From contig NZ_LT546237.1 in NCBI RefSeq assembly GCF_900078675.2, positions 3,386,744 to 3,450,743 on the forward strand: a stretch of 64,000 nucleotides of DNA, written 5' to 3'. This document shows, in pieces, positions 1 to 8,127 of the stretch. Position 1 is the stretch's first letter, and each line of letters opens with the position of its first letter. Position numbers and translations under genes: made by a program. The notes under the pieces were generated by a model that had not been told where the DNA came from, ran no database searches, and saw only the letters and a list, made by a program, of their open reading frames with translations. The DNA is from Mycobacterium interjectum (GTDB lineage: Bacteria; Actinomycetota; Actinomycetes; Mycobacteriales; Mycobacteriaceae).

Positions 1-2
1 TG

Positions 3-83
3 GGTGGCACCTGCCCCGACTGCACCCGCGGCGCATTCCGCGCCGACCGTCCCTACGAGGCGGAGGCGATGAGGCAAACATGA
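3..83 (+). CDS. C-terminal end of an unidentified protein (partial)
   Basis: An open frame enters from outside the window and ends at a TGA whose first two bases are the TG of the next ATG, so the two genes are translationally coupled. Only about 26 residues are visible. They contain the short motif GGTCPDCTRG, a CxxC pair that could bind metal or form a disulfide, followed by an acidic tail. I do not recognise the family. The coupling to a ferredoxin gene hints at a redox enzyme such as an oxygenase or P450, but the tail does not resemble the usual P450 C-terminus. Confidence 0.5.
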   Translation, partial: GGTCPDCTRGAFRADRPYEAEAMRQT

Positions 84-376
84 GAATCCGGCTGGACCGC
101 ACCGTGTGCGACGGCTTCGGCATCTGCGCCAAGTACGCGCCCGGATACTTTTCGCTGGACGACTGGGGCTACGCGTCCCTCGTCGGCGACGGCACCGTGG
201 CGGAGTCGGATCGCGACGCGGTCATGCGCGCGCTGATGGATTGCCCGGTGCACGCCATCGCCGAGATCGGCGAGCGCATATCCGCTGCCCCTCAGTTACC
301 GCTCACCGATGCCGAGGATCCTGCCGAGCACCTCAAGACCGAAGAGAACGAGGCGGAGTGGGGATTCACGCGTTGA
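80..376 (+). CDS. P450-type [3Fe-4S] ferredoxin, long C-terminal tail
   Basis: This 98-residue protein is a small electron carrier of the kind that passes electrons from a ferredoxin reductase to a P450. Cluster ligands are visible as C10, C16 and C55 (the last in CPV). The position where a fourth cysteine would sit in a [4Fe-4S] protein is F13, so a [3Fe-4S] cluster is expected. The domain normally ends near residue 63; here about 35 further, mostly acidic residues follow, ending in AEWGFTR. The start overlaps the upstream stop (ATGA). Its partner is presumably encoded upstream of the window. Confidence 0.85.
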   Translation: MRIRLDRTVCDGFGICAKYAPGYFSLDDWGYASLVGDGTVAESDRDAVMRALMDCPVHAIAEIGERISAAPQLPLTDAEDPAEHLKTEENEAEWGFTR

Positions 377-425
377 GCCGTGCGGCTGCGATCCGTAGCG
401 GCGTGGCCGGCGCGCGCCGAGAAGT

Positions 426-440
426 GATAACGTAATTCTC
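426..440. promoter_or_regulatory. Degenerate GAGAAT-N3-ATTCTC operator before the DUF35-thiolase operon
   Basis: The sequence GATAACGTAATTCTC matches 10 of the 12 specified bases of the palindrome that recurs in this window. A TATAAC -10 box lies just downstream at 448-453, so a repressor bound here would cover the promoter of the operon starting at 509. I know of no named regulator for this motif. The candidate ligand is the TetR protein at 21807. Confidence 0.5.
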
Positions 441-508
441 CGATTTGTATAACGGGCGTACCCTGTTTTTCGGGCTTTTCGGACGAGCGGCCGACTTCCG
501 GAGGTGAC

Positions 509-2173
509 GTGTCAGCAGCACCCGGACGACCGCTGCCCCTGCTCACGCTGGACAACGAATTCTTCTGGACATCGGGAGCCGACGGCACACTGCGGTTTCA
601 GGAATGCAAGGCCTGCGAATCGCTGATCCATCCGCCGGCGCCGGTGTGCCGGTATTGCCGCTCGCGGGACGTGGGCGTGCGGGCCGTCTCCGGACGGGCC
701 ACGCTGGCCGGGTTCACGGTCAACCATCGGTTCAGCCTGCCCGGGTTGCCGGCGCCCTACGTGGTTGCCCAGGTGGCGATCGCGGAAGACCCGCGGGTCC
801 GGCTGACCACCAACATCGTTGAATGCGAGGCGGATCGGCTCGAGCTGGGTCAACAGGTGGAGGTCGTCTTCGAGCAGATCGAGGACGTCTGGCTGCCGTT
901 GTTCCGGCCCCTCAACGACACCGCACCCGGCCGGCTGCCCACCGACGAGATCGAGCCCGAGCGCTTCGGGGAGCACGTCCGCCCCATGCTTGCGGCGGAG
1001 AAGTTCGAAGACAAGGTGGCGCTCACCGGAATCGGCATGTCACCGATCGGGCGGCGGCTGATGGAGCCGCCGCTGTCGCTGACGGTCCAGGCCTGCCAGG
1101 CGGCCATCGCCGACGCCGGGCTGACGCTCGCCGACATCGACGGCCTGTCCACCTACCCCGGCGCGATCAATGTCGGCGGCTTCGGCGAGGGCGGGGTGAC
1201 CGCCCTGGAGGCGGCACTGGGAATCCGACCGACCTGGCACAACGGTGCCATGGAGACCTTCGGCCCGGGCGGTTCGGTGATCGCCGCCATGCTCGCCGTC
1301 GCCGGCGGCCTGGCCCGGCACGTGCTGTGCTTCCGAACGCTGTGGGAAGCCACCCACAACGAGCTGATGAAGCAGGGCAAGATCACGGCGCCCCATTTAT
1401 CGGGTGGCCGCGCCCCTGGCTGGACATACCCGTTCGGCGCCACCTCGGCCGCACACACCCTGGCGATGAACGCGCAGCGGCACTTCCACCGTTACGGCAC
1501 AACCAAAGAGACGCTCGGCTGGATCGCCCTGAACCAGCGCGCCAACGCGGAGCTCAATCCGACCGCGGTCTATCGGACCCCGATGACGATGGACGACTAC
1601 CTGGGCGCGCGGCCCATCACCACGCCGTTCGGCCTCTACGACTGCGACGTCCCCTGCGACGGCGCGATCGCCGTCATCGTCTCCGCCGTCGACGCGGCGC
1701 GCGACTTGGCCAAGCCGCCCGTTTTGGTCGAGGCGGTGGGCACGCAGATCATCGAGCGAATCGACTGGGACCAAAGCACTCTCACCCACGAGCCGCAGGT
1801 GCTGGGCCAGGCCGCGCACGTGTGGACCCGCACGTCGCTGCGCCCCACCGACGTCGACGTCGCCGAACTGTACGACGGCTTCACCATGAACTGCCTGTCC
1901 TGGATCGAGGCGCTAGGCTTCTGCGGCATCGGCGAGGCCAAAGAGTTTCTCAACGGCGGCAAGAACATCGCCCGCGACGGCCTGCTGCCGCTCAACACCC
2001 ACGGCGGCCAGCTGTCGCACGGCCGCACCCACGGCATGGGCCTGCTGCACGAGGCGGTCAGCCAGCTGCGCGGGGAGGCCGGCGACCGGCAGGTCACCGA
2101 CGCCCGCGTCGGCGTGGTCAGCAGCGGCGGCCTCACCCCCAGCGGCGTCCTGTTGCTGCGGGCGGGCGCATGA
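509..2173 (+). CDS. DUF35 OB-fold/zinc-ribbon fused to an Ltp2-type thiolase-fold aldolase
   Basis: This 554-residue protein joins two modules that are usually separate. Residues 1 to about 145 are a DUF35 acyl-CoA-binding module with a zinc ribbon of C33, C36, C47 and C50. The rest is a SCP-x/lipid-transfer thiolase fold. The thiolase nucleophile loop has no cysteine (METFGPGG), while YDGFT (Y455) and HGGQLSHGRTHG are kept, as in Ltp2 retro-aldolases that cleave side-chain hydroxyacyl-CoA in steroid breakdown. I infer C-C bond cleavage without thiolysis. GTG start with GGAGG at 500-504, a rather short 4-nt spacing. It overlaps the next gene by ATGA. Confidence 0.82.
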   Translation: MSAAPGRPLPLLTLDNEFFWTSGADGTLRFQECKACESLIHPPAPVCRYCRSRDVGVRAVSGRATLAGFTVNHRFSLPGLPAPYVVAQVAIAEDPRVRLTTNIVECEADRLELGQQVEVVFEQIEDVWLPLFRPLNDTAPGRLPTDEIEPERFGEHVRPMLAAEKFEDKVALTGIGMSPIGRRLMEPPLSLTVQACQAAIADAGLTLADIDGLSTYPGAINVGGFGEGGVTALEAALGIRPTWHNGAMETFGPGGSVIAAMLAVAGGLARHVLCFRTLWEATHNELMKQGKITAPHLSGGRAPGWTYPFGATSAAHTLAMNAQRHFHRYGTTKETLGWIALNQRANAELNPTAVYRTPMTMDDYLGARPITTPFGLYDCDVPCDGAIAVIVSAVDAARDLAKPPVLVEAVGTQIIERIDWDQSTLTHEPQVLGQAAHVWTRTSLRPTDVDVAELYDGFTMNCLSWIEALGFCGIGEAKEFLNGGKNIARDGLLPLNTHGGQLSHGRTHGMGLLHEAVSQLRGEAGDRQVTDARVGVVSSGGLTPSGVLLLRAGA

Positions 2174-3066
2174 GCGCCCCGCCCCGTCCGCGCCTCGTGA
2201 TCGTCGACGGCGTGCCGATGTCGGCGCTGGTCGCCGAAGCACCCGAGCCCAAGGCCGTGATCGTGGCCATCCACGGCGGCGGCACCACCGCCATCTATTT
2301 CGACTGCCCGGGCCACCCGTCGTACTCGCTGTTACGGGCCGGCGCGGCAGCAGGATTCACCGTGGTGGCCCTCGACCGGCCCGGCTACGGCAGCTCGGCG
2401 CCCTATCCCGAGGCGATGGTCGAGGGCGAACAGCGCGTCGACCTCGCCTACGGGGCGATTTACCACATCCTCGGCGAACGACCAAGCGGCGCCGGATTGT
2501 TCGTGATGGGCCATTCGGGCGGGTGCGAGCTGACGATGCGGATGGCCGCCGACGAGCGCGGAGCCGATCTGCTGGGCGTCGAGCTCGCGGGCACGGGTCG
2601 GCACTACCACCCCGCCGCCCGCGAAATCCTGAAAACGGCGACCCGCGAACGCCGCCCGCCGGGCATGCGCGACCTGCTGTGGAGCCCGGCGGAGCTGTAC
2701 CCGCCCGAGGTCCTCGGCGGCGCGACGGTTTCCCCGTCGGCGCCGGCCTACGAGGACCAGATGGTGTCCAAGTGGGCCCGTCAAACCTTCCCGGAGCTCG
2801 CGCCCGCCGTGCGCGTCCCGGTGCACTTCAGCATCGCCGAGCACGAAAAGGTCTGGCAGGCCGATGATTCCGCGGTAGCCGAGATCACCGCCCTGTTCTC
2901 CGGCGCGCCGCGGTTCACCGTACACCGGCAACCGGAGGCCGGCCACAACATCAGCCTGGGCCACACCGCCGCGGATTATCACGCGGAGGTTTTTTCGTTC
3001 GTCGACGAATGCGTGGCGGCCGGAGCGAAAGCGGTGGACACGCAAGACGATCTGGAGACCGGATGA
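2170..3066 (+). CDS. Alpha/beta-hydrolase
   Basis: The 298-residue protein is a serine hydrolase of the alpha/beta fold. It has an oxyanion HGGG near residue 35, the nucleophile elbow GHSGG with S116, and a C-terminal histidine H259 in EAGHN. There is no signal peptide, so it should act in the cytoplasm, perhaps as a thioesterase, esterase or lactonase on a pathway intermediate. It is coupled by ATGA overlaps to the aldolase-like gene before it and to the dehydrogenase after it, so all three are likely made together. The substrate cannot be told from sequence. Confidence 0.8.
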   Translation: MSAPPRPRLVIVDGVPMSALVAEAPEPKAVIVAIHGGGTTAIYFDCPGHPSYSLLRAGAAAGFTVVALDRPGYGSSAPYPEAMVEGEQRVDLAYGAIYHILGERPSGAGLFVMGHSGGCELTMRMAADERGADLLGVELAGTGRHYHPAAREILKTATRERRPPGMRDLLWSPAELYPPEVLGGATVSPSAPAYEDQMVSKWARQTFPELAPAVRVPVHFSIAEHEKVWQADDSAVAEITALFSGAPRFTVHRQPEAGHNISLGHTAADYHAEVFSFVDECVAAGAKAVDTQDDLETG

Positions 3067-3878
3067 GGGTCGGATTCATCGGGCTGGGCAGCCAGGGCGG
3101 CCCCATGGCGCGGCGGATCGTCGAGGCCGGCTACCAGACGACGCTGTGGGCACGCAGGGCCGCGACGCTCGAGCCGTTCGCCGACACCCCGGCGATCCTC
3201 GCCGCGTCGCCGGCCGACCTCGCCACGGCCAGCGACCTGGTCTGCCTGTGCGTGGTCGGCGACGCCGACATCGAGGAAATCACCTCCGGCGAGGGCGGGC
3301 TGCTGGCGGCGATGGAACCGGGCAGCGTCATCGTGGTGCACAGCACGGTGCATCCCAACACGTGCCGCGGGCTCGCGAAAAAGGCCGGCGCCCGGGGTGT
3401 TTCGGTCATCGACGCACCGGTCAGCGGCGGTGGTGGGGCGGCGTCGGAGGGCCGTCTGCTGGTGATGGTCGGCGGCGACGCCGACGTCGTCGAGCGCTGC
3501 CGTCCGGTGTTCGAAAGCTACGCCGATCCGGTCGTGCACCTCGGCGACCTGGGGTCCGGGCAAACCACCAAACTGCTCAACAACCTGCTTTTCACCGCCA
3601 ACCTGGGCACGGCGGCCGCCGCCCTGTCGCTGGCCGACGCGCTGGGTGTCTCCCCCGATCGGTTCACCGAAGTCGTCTCTCGCGGCAGCGCAAACAGCTT
3701 CGCGCTCAACGTCCTTGGCGGGCTCGGCGGCCTGGAACGCCTGGCCGGTCTGGCGGGGACGCTGCTGCGGAAGGATGTCCGCTTGGTCGCCGAACTCGCC
3801 GAACGGGCCTCGGCCGACCCGGGCGCCGTGCTCAAGGCCGCCGACGCCACGCTGGCCTCGATGGGGCATCCACGATGA
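3063..3878 (+). CDS. NAD(P)-dependent beta-hydroxyacid dehydrogenase (3-hydroxyisobutyrate dehydrogenase family), copy 1
   Basis: The 271-residue protein starts with the Rossmann motif GFIGLGSQG. It carries the family substrate-binding segment DAPVSGGGGA and the catalytic-lysine region GQTTKLLNN. It oxidises or reduces a short beta-hydroxyacid or its semialdehyde. The start is coupled to the hydrolase by ATGA. A paralogue lies 7 bp downstream, so the two may form a heterodimer or act on successive intermediates. Family assignment is firm and substrate unknown. Confidence 0.87.
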   Translation: MRVGFIGLGSQGGPMARRIVEAGYQTTLWARRAATLEPFADTPAILAASPADLATASDLVCLCVVGDADIEEITSGEGGLLAAMEPGSVIVVHSTVHPNTCRGLAKKAGARGVSVIDAPVSGGGGAASEGRLLVMVGGDADVVERCRPVFESYADPVVHLGDLGSGQTTKLLNNLLFTANLGTAAAALSLADALGVSPDRFTEVVSRGSANSFALNVLGGLGGLERLAGLAGTLLRKDVRLVAELAERASADPGAVLKAADATLASMGHPR

Positions 3879-3885
3879 GGGACCG

Positions 3886-4698
3886 ATGAAAGTCGGCTTC
3901 ATCGGGGCGGGCCGGATGGGGCGCCCGATGGTGGCCCGCCTTGTCGAGGCCGGTCACGAGGTCCGGGTTGTGGGCCGGACGGACGAGCAGCGCCGCAAGC
4001 TCGAACAGCTGGGCGCCCGGCCGGTCGGCGACGTGGCCGAGGCCGGCGCGCGGGCCGACGTCGTGCTGGTCTGCGTCTTCACCGATGAACAGGTGCGGCA
4101 GGTCTGCCTGGACGGGCCCCTGCTGTCCACGATGCCTCCGGGATCGACGTTGGCGGTGCACACCACCGCAAGCCCGACAACGATCGCCGACATCGCCGCC
4201 CGGGCCGGCGATGTCGGCGTGGTCGATGCACCGGTCAGCGGCGGCCCGCACGACATCGCGGCCGGCGGGCTGACCCTGTTCGTGGGCGGTGCCGACGAGG
4301 CCGTGGCGCGGGCGCGAACGGTGCTGCGCTGCTACGGCGACCCGGTCCTGCACGTCGGGCCGCTCGGGACCGGCCAAAAGGTGAAGCTGGTCAACAACGC
4401 CCTGTTCGCCGGTCACATCGGGCTGCTCGCGGAGTCGATCCGGCTGGGCGAACGCCTCGGCGTGCCGGAGTCGACCCTGCTGGACGCGCTGCCTTTCGGC
4501 AGTGCCACCAGCCGGGTGCTGGACATCGTCGCGGCCGGGGGTTCGATCGCCTCGTTCGTCGAGGTAGCCGGCGAATTCGTCGGCAAGGACGTGGCCGTCG
4601 CGCGCGGCATCGCCGCGGAGCTGGGCGGCGATCTCGGTGCGCTCGACGCGGTCATCGGCGTCGTCGGCCCCCTGGCGAGTAATGCCCGGAGGGTCTGA
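3886..4698 (+). CDS. NAD(P)-dependent beta-hydroxyacid dehydrogenase, copy 2
   Basis: The 270-residue paralogue of the preceding gene has the same architecture: GFIGAGRMG at the N-terminus, DAPVSGGPHD in the middle and GQKVKLVNN around the catalytic lysine. The two copies clearly differ in sequence, so this is an old duplication and not a recent repeat. The tandem arrangement suggests either a hetero-oligomer or two related substrates. It closes the first operon. The next gene has its own upstream region with an inverted repeat. Confidence 0.87.
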   Translation: MKVGFIGAGRMGRPMVARLVEAGHEVRVVGRTDEQRRKLEQLGARPVGDVAEAGARADVVLVCVFTDEQVRQVCLDGPLLSTMPPGSTLAVHTTASPTTIADIAARAGDVGVVDAPVSGGPHDIAAGGLTLFVGGADEAVARARTVLRCYGDPVLHVGPLGTGQKVKLVNNALFAGHIGLLAESIRLGERLGVPESTLLDALPFGSATSRVLDIVAAGGSIASFVEVAGEFVGKDVAVARGIAAELGGDLGALDAVIGVVGPLASNARRV

Positions 4699-4740
4699 GG
4701 AGGCGGCGTTTTGATCTTTCCCGTTCCACACGAAACCGCT

Positions 4741-4778
4741 ACCGTTAGCGTTACAGTCAGGCAATCCGCTGTAACGGT
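4741..4778. promoter_or_regulatory. Inverted repeat upstream of P450 (CGTTACAG...CTGTAACG)
   Basis: Perfect 8-bp arms CGTTACAG (4749-4756) and CTGTAACG (4769-4776) are separated by 12 bp. They extend to 10 bp with one mismatch. A third half-site, ACCGTTA, lies at 4741-4747. The array ends 26 bp before the P450 start, a typical repressor position. It is unlike the GAGAAT operator, so this P450 may have its own regulator, which is not evident in the window. Confidence 0.5.
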
Positions 4779-4804
4779 TTCAGCCCGCCGATGAGGAGCA
4801 CGCA

Positions 4805-6010
4805 GTGACCAAACCGAAGGTTGTCTTCGATCCGTACTCCGAGGACTACTTCAACAACCCGTTCGACATATACCGACGGATGCGCGAGGACGCGCCACTG
4901 TATTACGACGAGAAAGAGGACTTCTACGCGCTGACCCGCCACGAGGACGTCGCGGCCGCGTTCAAGGACTTCGAGACGTATTCCTCGGCGCGCGGCTGCG
5001 ACCTCGCAATGGTGCGGCGGGGGATCTCCGCCGAGCAGAAGTCGATCATCTTCATGGACCCACCGGAGCACCGGCACATGCGCAGCCTGCTCAACAAGGC
5101 GTTCACCCCGCGGGCCATTCAATCGCAGCGCGAGACGGTCATCGAGGTGATCGACAAGTACCTGGGCGCGGCCAATCCCGACCATTTCGACGTCGTCCAG
5201 GACTTCTCCGGACCGTTCCCGGTGGAAGTCATCACCCGGATGGCCGGGGTGCCGGAGGAATACCGCCAGCAAGTGCGGCACTGGATCGACACCAGCCTGC
5301 ATCACGAACCGGGACAGATCGAGATCAGCGAAGCCGGAATGCAGGCCAACATCGACACCGCGATGTACTACTTCGGCCTCATCCAGGAGCGCCGCGCGGA
5401 CCCGCAGGAGGACATGATCAGCCGGCTGATCGCGGCCGAGATCCCCGGCGAGGACGGTCAGCCCCGCCAGCTCGACGACATCGAGATCACCGCCTTCGCC
5501 ACCCTTTTGGGTGGGGCGGGCGCCGAGACCGTCACCAAGTTGCTCGGCAACGCGGCGGTCATCTTCGCCCGCCACCCCGACCAGTGGCAAAAGCTGCAGG
5601 ACGACCGCGACAAGATCCCCGGTGCGGTGGAAGAGCTACTGCGCTACGAGGGGCCGGTCCAATACAACGTCCGCTACACCCTGAAGGAGGCACACGTCAG
5701 CGGGGGCGTGATTCCCGCGGGCAAGCCGGTGTTCCTCTGTGGCGCCGCGGCGAACCGCGATCCGGATGCCTTCACCGACGCCGAGACATTCAACATCGAG
5801 CGCGACCACACCGAAGCGCAACACCTCGGTCTCGGGTACGGGATTCACAGCTGCCTTGGCGCGGCGCTGGCCCGGATGGAAAGCACGATCGCGCTGGAGA
5901 GGCTGCTCGACTTCATGCCGCGCTACGAGGTGGACTGGGCCGGGTGCACGCGGGTGAACATGCAAAACGTCGCCGGCTGGAAGAATGTGCCGGTGAAGGT
6001 GCTTCGGTAG
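4805..6010 (+). CDS. Cytochrome P450 monooxygenase
   Basis: The 401-residue soluble P450 has the I-helix oxygen-activation segment GGAGAETVT (acid-alcohol pair E241-T242), the K-helix ExxR as EELLR, and the haem loop GYGIHSCLG with the thiolate ligand C350. It should hydroxylate a hydrophobic substrate using the ferredoxin encoded 11 bp downstream. GTG start preceded by GAGGAG. It is similar in its N-terminal layout to the P450 at 22732 (DPYSEDYFNNPF against DPYDVGLNADPY), which suggests related substrates. I cannot assign a CYP family. Confidence 0.95.
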   Translation: MTKPKVVFDPYSEDYFNNPFDIYRRMREDAPLYYDEKEDFYALTRHEDVAAAFKDFETYSSARGCDLAMVRRGISAEQKSIIFMDPPEHRHMRSLLNKAFTPRAIQSQRETVIEVIDKYLGAANPDHFDVVQDFSGPFPVEVITRMAGVPEEYRQQVRHWIDTSLHHEPGQIEISEAGMQANIDTAMYYFGLIQERRADPQEDMISRLIAAEIPGEDGQPRQLDDIEITAFATLLGGAGAETVTKLLGNAAVIFARHPDQWQKLQDDRDKIPGAVEELLRYEGPVQYNVRYTLKEAHVSGGVIPAGKPVFLCGAAANRDPDAFTDAETFNIERDHTEAQHLGLGYGIHSCLGAALARMESTIALERLLDFMPRYEVDWAGCTRVNMQNVAGWKNVPVKVLR

Positions 6011-6021
6011 AGGGGGCCGCG

Positions 6022-6213
6022 ATGAGGATCGAAGTCGATTGGGGTCTTTGCGAAAGCAACGGCGTCTGCATGGGCATCAACCCGGAGATATTCCACCTCG
6101 GCGACGACGACATGCTGACCGTCCTGAAACCGGAGGTCACACCGGAGACCGAGGCGGACGTCCGCGAGGCCGTGCGTCAGTGCCCCCGCCAGGCGATCTC
6201 CATCGTGGACTAA
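6022..6213 (+). CDS. P450-type [3Fe-4S] ferredoxin
   Basis: The 63-residue ferredoxin has C10, C16 and C54 (CPR) as cluster ligands and N13 at the variable fourth position. It lies 11 bp after the P450 stop and almost certainly serves as that enzyme's electron donor. The ORF is shorter than many gene finders report but matches the family's normal length of about 63 residues. It converges on the DUF1330 gene with only 3 bp between the stops. Confidence 0.92.
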   Translation: MRIEVDWGLCESNGVCMGINPEIFHLGDDDMLTVLKPEVTPETEADVREAVRQCPRQAISIVD

Positions 6214-6216
6214 CGA

Positions 6217-6522
6217 TCACCCACTGGCCGAAGGCATTTCGAACCCGGCGAGGATGACCGCGTTGCAGTCGGCCGCCGCCTGGCGCAGCTTCGCCGCCTT
6301 TTGGTAAGCCTCGGACTCGTACCACGCCCGGGCCGCCTCCACCGATTCGAATTCCAGCACGACGGTCTGATCGCCGTGCCAGCTGCCCTCGATGACCTTG
6401 GGAGCGGTGTCCACCGCGAGGATGTTGACGCCACCCATCGCCGCTCCCGCTGCCTGACCGTAGGCCTTCATGCCCTCCGGATCCTTGATGGCCTCGGTGA
6501 GGATGACATAACCCTTTGCCAC
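6217..6522 (-). CDS. DUF1330 (dimeric alpha/beta-barrel) protein
   Basis: The 101-residue protein is a DUF1330-type ferredoxin-like-fold protein. The diagnostic C-terminal region is VVLEFESVEAARAWYESEAY followed by K and a conserved helix. Members are small dimeric proteins found in many catabolic clusters; their activity is not established. It is the last gene of the minus-strand set P450, ferredoxin, DUF1330, 18 bp after the ferredoxin stop, so a supporting role in that oxygenase step is likely. Confidence 0.8.
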   Translation of the reverse strand: MAKGYVILTEAIKDPEGMKAYGQAAGAAMGGVNILAVDTAPKVIEGSWHGDQTVVLEFESVEAARAWYESEAYQKAAKLRQAAADCNAVILAGFEMPSASG

Positions 6523-6540
6523 TACGTCTCCTTCGTCAGA

Positions 6541-6729
6541 TCAGGTCTCGCTGATCGCCTGCTCGGGACAGCATTGGATGGCCTCCCGAGTGGCGGCCTC
6601 GAATTCAGTTGGGATATCGGCGCTTATCGCCTCCGCGTAACCGTCGTCGGTCAGGCTGAACACCTCCGGACAGAGCGTCACGCACACGCCGTGACCGCGA
6701 CAGCGTTGGTCGTCGACCCAAACCCTCAT
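6541..6729 (-). CDS. P450-type [3Fe-4S]/[4Fe-4S] ferredoxin
   Basis: The 62-residue ferredoxin has C10, C16, C20 and a CCP at C53-C54. Position 13, the variable cluster position, is H13 (CRGHGVC), as in several P450 ferredoxins. The extra cysteines C20 and C53 are unusual among the four ferredoxins here. The ATG overlaps the stop of the P450 by ATGA, so the two are made as a pair. It should carry electrons to that P450. Confidence 0.92.
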   Translation of the reverse strand: MRVWVDDQRCRGHGVCVTLCPEVFSLTDDGYAEAISADIPTEFEAATREAIQCCPEQAISET

Positions 6730-8000
6730 GCCGGCGTGAACTCCAGGTGCAGTTCCGTCAGCCCGCGCAGGATGTAGGTCGGAACGTATTGGTAGCGGCG
6801 GTCGTTCGCGGGACCGTGCACGCCCTCGTTGATCCTGATGTCCGAGGTCCGGTCGAGGAGGCGCTCGATCGCCACCCGGGTTTCGGCGCGCGCCAGCGGT
6901 GCGCCGGGACAGCTGTGGATGCCGCGGCCGAACGAAATGTGCTGGCGGGCGTTCTTGCGGGCCGGGTCGAACGTGGTGGGATCGGTGAACCGGCGCGGAT
7001 CCCGGTTGGCGGCCGCCTGCACCACCATCACCGTGGTGCCCGCGGGCAAGTCCACCCCGCCGACGTTGACGGGCACCCGATTCAACCGGAAGTCGCCTTT
7101 CACCGGGCTCTCGTGGCGCAGCGACTCTTCGATGAAGTTGGGGATCAGGCTGCGGTCCTTGCGCAGCTGCGCCTGGATGTCCGGGCGCTCCCCGATGGTC
7201 TGCAGCGCGGCACCGAGCAGCCGCACGGTGGTCTCCTGGCCGGCCGAGAAGACATTGCTGGCTACCCGGGCCACGTCTTCGACCTCGGGGATGGAGCCGT
7301 CGGGGTAGGTCGCGGCGGCCAAGCCGGTCAGCACGTCGTCGCGGGGCTCGCGCCGGCGGTCCCGAACGTAGTCGGAGAACAGGCCGTAGAGGAATTCCAG
7401 CGGGCTGTGCGCCAGCGTTTCCTTGCCGGTGCCCCCGACGCCGCCCCCGGAGTGCTGGCGGATGCCCTTGATGAACTTGTCGCGATCTTCCACGGGCACG
7501 CCCAGCAGGTCGGCGATGACCAGCAGCGTGAACGGGCCGGCGAAGCCCTTGATGAATTCGCCGCGCCCGGGCGCGAGGAACGTATCGAGCGCCTGGTCGG
7601 CGAGTGCCCACATGGCGTCCTCGTTCTCCTTGAGGCGCTTCGGGGTGATCAGCCGCATCAGCAGGGAGCGGTGGTTGGTGTGGGTCGGCGGATCGAGGGT
7701 GGGCAGCTGGTCGCTGAACGGCAGCTCGTCGCGATGCTGCTCGATCAGTTCGGTCACGTCGTCACCCTCGAGCGGGACCGGGAAGCCGGGGAACGGGCCG
7801 GTCACCGAGATGCAGGAGGACCACGTCTCCGCGTCGTTGAGCACCGCGCACGCCTCGTCCCAGCCGGTGATCATCGTGACGTCGTGATGGCTCTCCCGGG
7901 TGACGGGGCATTGCTCACGCAGCGCCTCGTAGTAGGGGTACGGGTCGTCGATGAGCTCGGTGCCGCGGAAGAAGTCCACCTCGGAGAATTCGTTCGCCAT
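6726..8000 (-). CDS. Cytochrome P450 monooxygenase
   Basis: The 424-residue P450 has the I-helix SAGQETT (E256-T257), the ExxR motif as EESLR, and the haem loop FGRGIHSCPG with ligand C364. It is coupled to a ferredoxin by ATGA and followed by a DUF1330 gene. A degenerate copy of the GAGAAT palindrome sits 27 bp upstream of the start, placing it in the proposed regulon. The start ATG has GGAGCAGGAG just before it. CYP family and substrate are not assignable from sequence alone. Confidence 0.95.
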   Translation of the reverse strand: MANEFSEVDFFRGTELIDDPYPYYEALREQCPVTRESHHDVTMITGWDEACAVLNDAETWSSCISVTGPFPGFPVPLEGDDVTELIEQHRDELPFSDQLPTLDPPTHTNHRSLLMRLITPKRLKENEDAMWALADQALDTFLAPGRGEFIKGFAGPFTLLVIADLLGVPVEDRDKFIKGIRQHSGGGVGGTGKETLAHSPLEFLYGLFSDYVRDRRREPRDDVLTGLAAATYPDGSIPEVEDVARVASNVFSAGQETTVRLLGAALQTIGERPDIQAQLRKDRSLIPNFIEESLRHESPVKGDFRLNRVPVNVGGVDLPAGTTVMVVQAAANRDPRRFTDPTTFDPARKNARQHISFGRGIHSCPGAPLARAETRVAIERLLDRTSDIRINEGVHGPANDRRYQYVPTYILRGLTELHLEFTPA

Positions 8001-8026
8001 CTCCTGCTCCTTGAATCTCGTCTAGT

Positions 8027-8041
8027 GAGAACGTGCCTCTC
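8027..8041. promoter_or_regulatory. Degenerate GAGAAT-N3-ATTCTC operator before the P450-ferredoxin-DUF1330 operon
   Basis: GAGAACGTGCCTCTC matches 9 of 12 specified bases, with intact outer GAGA and TCTC. It lies 27-41 bp upstream of the P450 start on the minus strand, where a repressor would block transcription. It is one of the two weakest sites, kept because its position and spacing match the perfect ones. Confidence 0.35.
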
Positions 8042-8084
8042 GCAGATGAGTATTACATTTCCATACGGCCTGGTGGTCGTCAAC

Positions 8085-8103
8085 GAGGGGTGCGCGCCCC
8101 CTC
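8085..8103 (-). terminator. GC-rich hairpin downstream of the TetR-hypothetical pair
   Basis: GAGGGG (8085-8090) and CCCCTC (8098-8103) form a perfect 6-bp stem with a 7-nt loop, 24 bp past the stop of the gene ending at 8128. There is no U-tract, which is normal for mycobacterial terminators. It also separates this unit from the P450 promoter. Confidence 0.4.
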
Positions 8104-8127
8104 CGCGAAAGCGCGGGCTTGCTCGGC

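Noticed and set aside
823-3066. A 747-codon open frame across the aldolase and hydrolase genes
   Set aside because: Its first half is Arg/Pro-rich out-of-frame translation of the DUF35-thiolase gene. Only the part from 2170 resembles a protein.
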